In this document: piece after piece, positions 62,627 through 64,000 of the stretch
How the letters are laid out: each line of letters begins with the position of its first letter
How positions within the stretch are numbered: the stretch's first letter is position 1
Assembly: GCA_947053595.1 (NCBI GenBank)
Contig: CAMRSX010000002.1
Span: 83,098 to 147,097 of the forward strand
Direction of reading: 5' to 3'
DNA length: 64,000 nt
From: an uncultured Clostridia bacterium
GTDB taxonomy: Bacteria > Bacillota > Clostridia > Christensenellales > UBA1242
Translations under genes and position numbers: made by a program
The notes under the pieces: model-generated
What the model was told of the DNA's origin: nothing
Seen by the model: only the letters and a program-made list of their open reading frames with translations
Databases searched by the model: none

Positions 62627-63496
62627 TTAAGACAAATAAATCTCTTTCATTGCAACACTATCCTCCGCCATTGTGCCATTGCTTTCACAAATCACATGAC
62701 AAGACATCTTGTTTTTGACAAGCACTTCGCAAAGTGGCTGAAATTCTGGGCCATAAAAATTGTCCTCAAAGGTGAGATGTCTAATTTCGCCTTTTGTGCC
62801 AAACTCAATTTTGGAAAAGTGGATGTGCGCATTTTTGGTGCGATATTCCCCCAGCTTTTCTTGACAAAAGTCAAAAATTTCCTGAAAGTCTGCCGCCGTC
62901 TTAAGCGAGCCTTGTGTCAGCGCGTTGATGTGCCCAAAGTCAAAGGTTGGCATCAGCTTTTCTGAAATTGTGCAAAGATTGATAATCTCTTTCCAAGTTC
63001 CAATTTGCATGGTTTTGCCCATGGTTTCTGGGCAAAGATACATCCCTTCATCCAGCTCTGCTTCAAACTCAGGCATAAACTCCTTAAAGCGCTTTGTCAA
63101 AAGCGCAATGGCATTTTCTCTGCTTTCTTTTCCGCAAGAGCCCGCATGAAAAATCAGCCGCTTTGCCCCAAAAGCCTTCATAAACTTGATGCCCGTTCTG
63201 ACATATCCCAAAGATTTTTCATACATCTCTGGGTCTGGATTTGCAAAGTTGATGAAATATGGTGCATGGATGGAAAGCTCAATTCCATGCAAGGCAAACT
63301 CTTTGCCAAGTTTTTCTGCCATTTCCATCTTCATGCGATAGCCTTGCCCAAAACTGTATTCAAACAACTCCAAGCCGCCCTCAAATTTGCCTTTGCCTTG
63401 CACCTTCAGCCACGCTGGCGCTTCCAGTGTGGATTTGTGCCCCTGCTCATAAAACGAATTGCTGTTGCCTGATGGGCCAAAAAGTACCTTGTCCAT
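62627..63496 (-). CDS. Endonuclease IV-like TIM-barrel protein
   Basis: 289 residues. Metal-binding positions of the AP endonuclease family 2 are present: LSIHAPYFINFANP, LIFHAGS, CPETMGKT, TFDFGHINALT, AHIHFSK and VICESNG. The start MDKVLFGPSGNSNSFYEQG is typical for the clostridial branch annotated as deoxyribonuclease IV. It cuts DNA at abasic sites in the classical enzymes; activity of this branch is inferred. It lies between efp and truB. Confidence 0.85.
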   Translation of the reverse strand: MDKVLFGPSGNSNSFYEQGHKSTLEAPAWLKVQGKGKFEGGLELFEYSFGQGYRMKMEMAEKLGKEFALHGIELSIHAPYFINFANPDPEMYEKSLGYVRTGIKFMKAFGAKRLIFHAGSCGKESRENAIALLTKRFKEFMPEFEAELDEGMYLCPETMGKTMQIGTWKEIINLCTISEKLMPTFDFGHINALTQGSLKTAADFQEIFDFCQEKLGEYRTKNAHIHFSKIEFGTKGEIRHLTFEDNFYGPEFQPLCEVLVKNKMSCHVICESNGTMAEDSVAMKEIYLS

Positions 63497-63537
63497 TTTT
63501 CTCCTTTTTAAGTTAAAAGTGCTAAATCTCCAAAAAT

Positions 63538-64000
63538 TTAAAGCAATCTCAAATCCAACTTCAAGTTGTTGTCTTTCACAAGTGCAATCCCCAAAAACTT
63601 CCCCTTGCCATAAAGCTTATATTTTCCGTCCAGCGCCTCACAATGCAAGATTTGTCCGTTCAAAATTTTGTCTGAATCTTCATTGCAAAGCTGAATTGCT
63701 TCATTTTCAAACAAACTTTCGCAAGAAAGAAGCGCAAATTTGCCCGCTTCAATGTCTTGCAGAGTGAAAGCATCCACAAGATGAAAACCACCACATCTTG
63801 TGCGTGTTATGCAATGCATAACACCATAGGTTGACATTTTTTCTGCCATATCTCTGCACACACAACGGATGTAAGTGCCGCTGGAACACGAAATGGAAAA
63901 TTTGAAAACATTTTCTTTCACGCAGTCAAGCAAAGTTATGTCAAAAATTTCAATTTCTTTTGGCACAAGCGCCAGCGTTCTGCCTTTGATTGCTTCTTTG
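63538..64000 (-). CDS. truB: tRNA pseudouridine synthase B (5' part cut by window edge)
   Basis: The C-terminal approximately 154 residues of TruB, which makes pseudouridine 55 in tRNA. GRTLALVPKEIEIFDITLLD and FSISCSSGTYIRCVCRDMAEKM are conserved. The reading frame stays open to base 64000, so the track start at 63966 is not a real start. The segment STYGVMHCITRTRCGG is encoded by a family-1-like palindrome (GTGTTATGCA/TGCATAACAC), in the place of the family's AHLTALRRTRSG. Confidence 0.93.
   Translation of the reverse strand, partial: KEAIKGRTLALVPKEIEIFDITLLDCVKENVFKFSISCSSGTYIRCVCRDMAEKMSTYGVMHCITRTRCGGFHLVDAFTLQDIEAGKFALLSCESLFENEAIQLCNEDSDKILNGQILHCEALDGKYKLYGKGKFLGIALVKDNNLKLDLRLL
63800..63826. 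repeat. Family-1-like palindrome inside truB
   Basis: GCGTGTTATGCA and TGCATAACACCA share a perfect 10-bp inverted core. It resembles the GTGTATTATGC elements behind other genes but is shorter. Confidence 0.45.

Overview
This window looks like a chromosomal piece from a spore-forming, Gram-positive member of the Clostridia, moderately AT-rich and using the standard code (many TGA stops). The case rests on a complete spoIIIAA-AH locus, a long Bacillus-type SRP RNA, the ylxM-ffh-rpsP-khpA-rimM-trmD cluster, lepA-hemW, MurA, Lgt, a DivIVA-like protein, and a 35-codon ORF that fits SpoVM. No rRNA, tRNA, insertion sequence, phage or CRISPR array was seen. Most genes are on the minus strand.

Layout. 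(1) About 1-13,500 is an accessory block read from one near-consensus promoter (13450-13478, minus). It encodes a membrane-anchored Ig-like/InlB-like protein with a lipocalin-like end, an exported Ig-like protein ending in a Hint (intein-like) domain, a 2144-residue exported multi-domain protein ending in a nuclease-like toxin domain, and two tandem small paralogues placed as immunity genes (the last is cut by the window edge). I read this as a polymorphic-toxin system; its nuclease motif resembles the WHH class of HNH/Endo VII toxins but both signature histidines are replaced. (2) 13,650-17,045: a CNNM-like membrane protein and an 857-residue unknown. (3) 17,045-26,300: proS, xseB, xseA, nusB, asp23-family, then spoIIIAH to spoIIIAA. 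(4) 26,470-26,810: SRP RNA with promoter and terminator. (5) 26,790-38,220: small unknowns, gap, rpiB, a low-molecular-weight phosphatase, rsfS, a membrane protein, yhbY, obgE, nth, lysS. (6) 38,377-47,510: SDR oxidoreductase, ADP-ribosylglycohydrolase, ftsQ-like, murA, a Rho-like protein without a P-loop, lgt, a membrane protein, a DivIVA-like protein, a stand-alone FakA-like domain, a metal exporter-like permease. (7) 47,577-50,355: an apparently self-regulated MarR-ABC transporter operon. (8) 50,540-64,000: spoVM-like, an atypical thioredoxin reductase, rplS with a structured leader, yraN, rbgA, trmD-rimM-khpA-rpsP-ffh-ylxM, hemW, lepA, tdk fused to an extra domain, efp, an endonuclease IV-like gene, truB (partial).

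Cross-cutting signals. Three short interspersed repeat families run through the window. One is a GTGTATTATGC palindrome that sits directly behind five minus-strand genes and also appears inside truB. The second is a hairpin-bearing element with changing stems that flanks yhbY in inverted orientation. The third is a TCATTCTGAGCGAAG-type element, one copy of which is read through in frame inside hemW. At least three genes (rsfS, lgt, the gene at 44904) have a good promoter whose -10 box lies only 6-7 nt before the ATG and no Shine-Dalgarno, which points to leaderless mRNAs.
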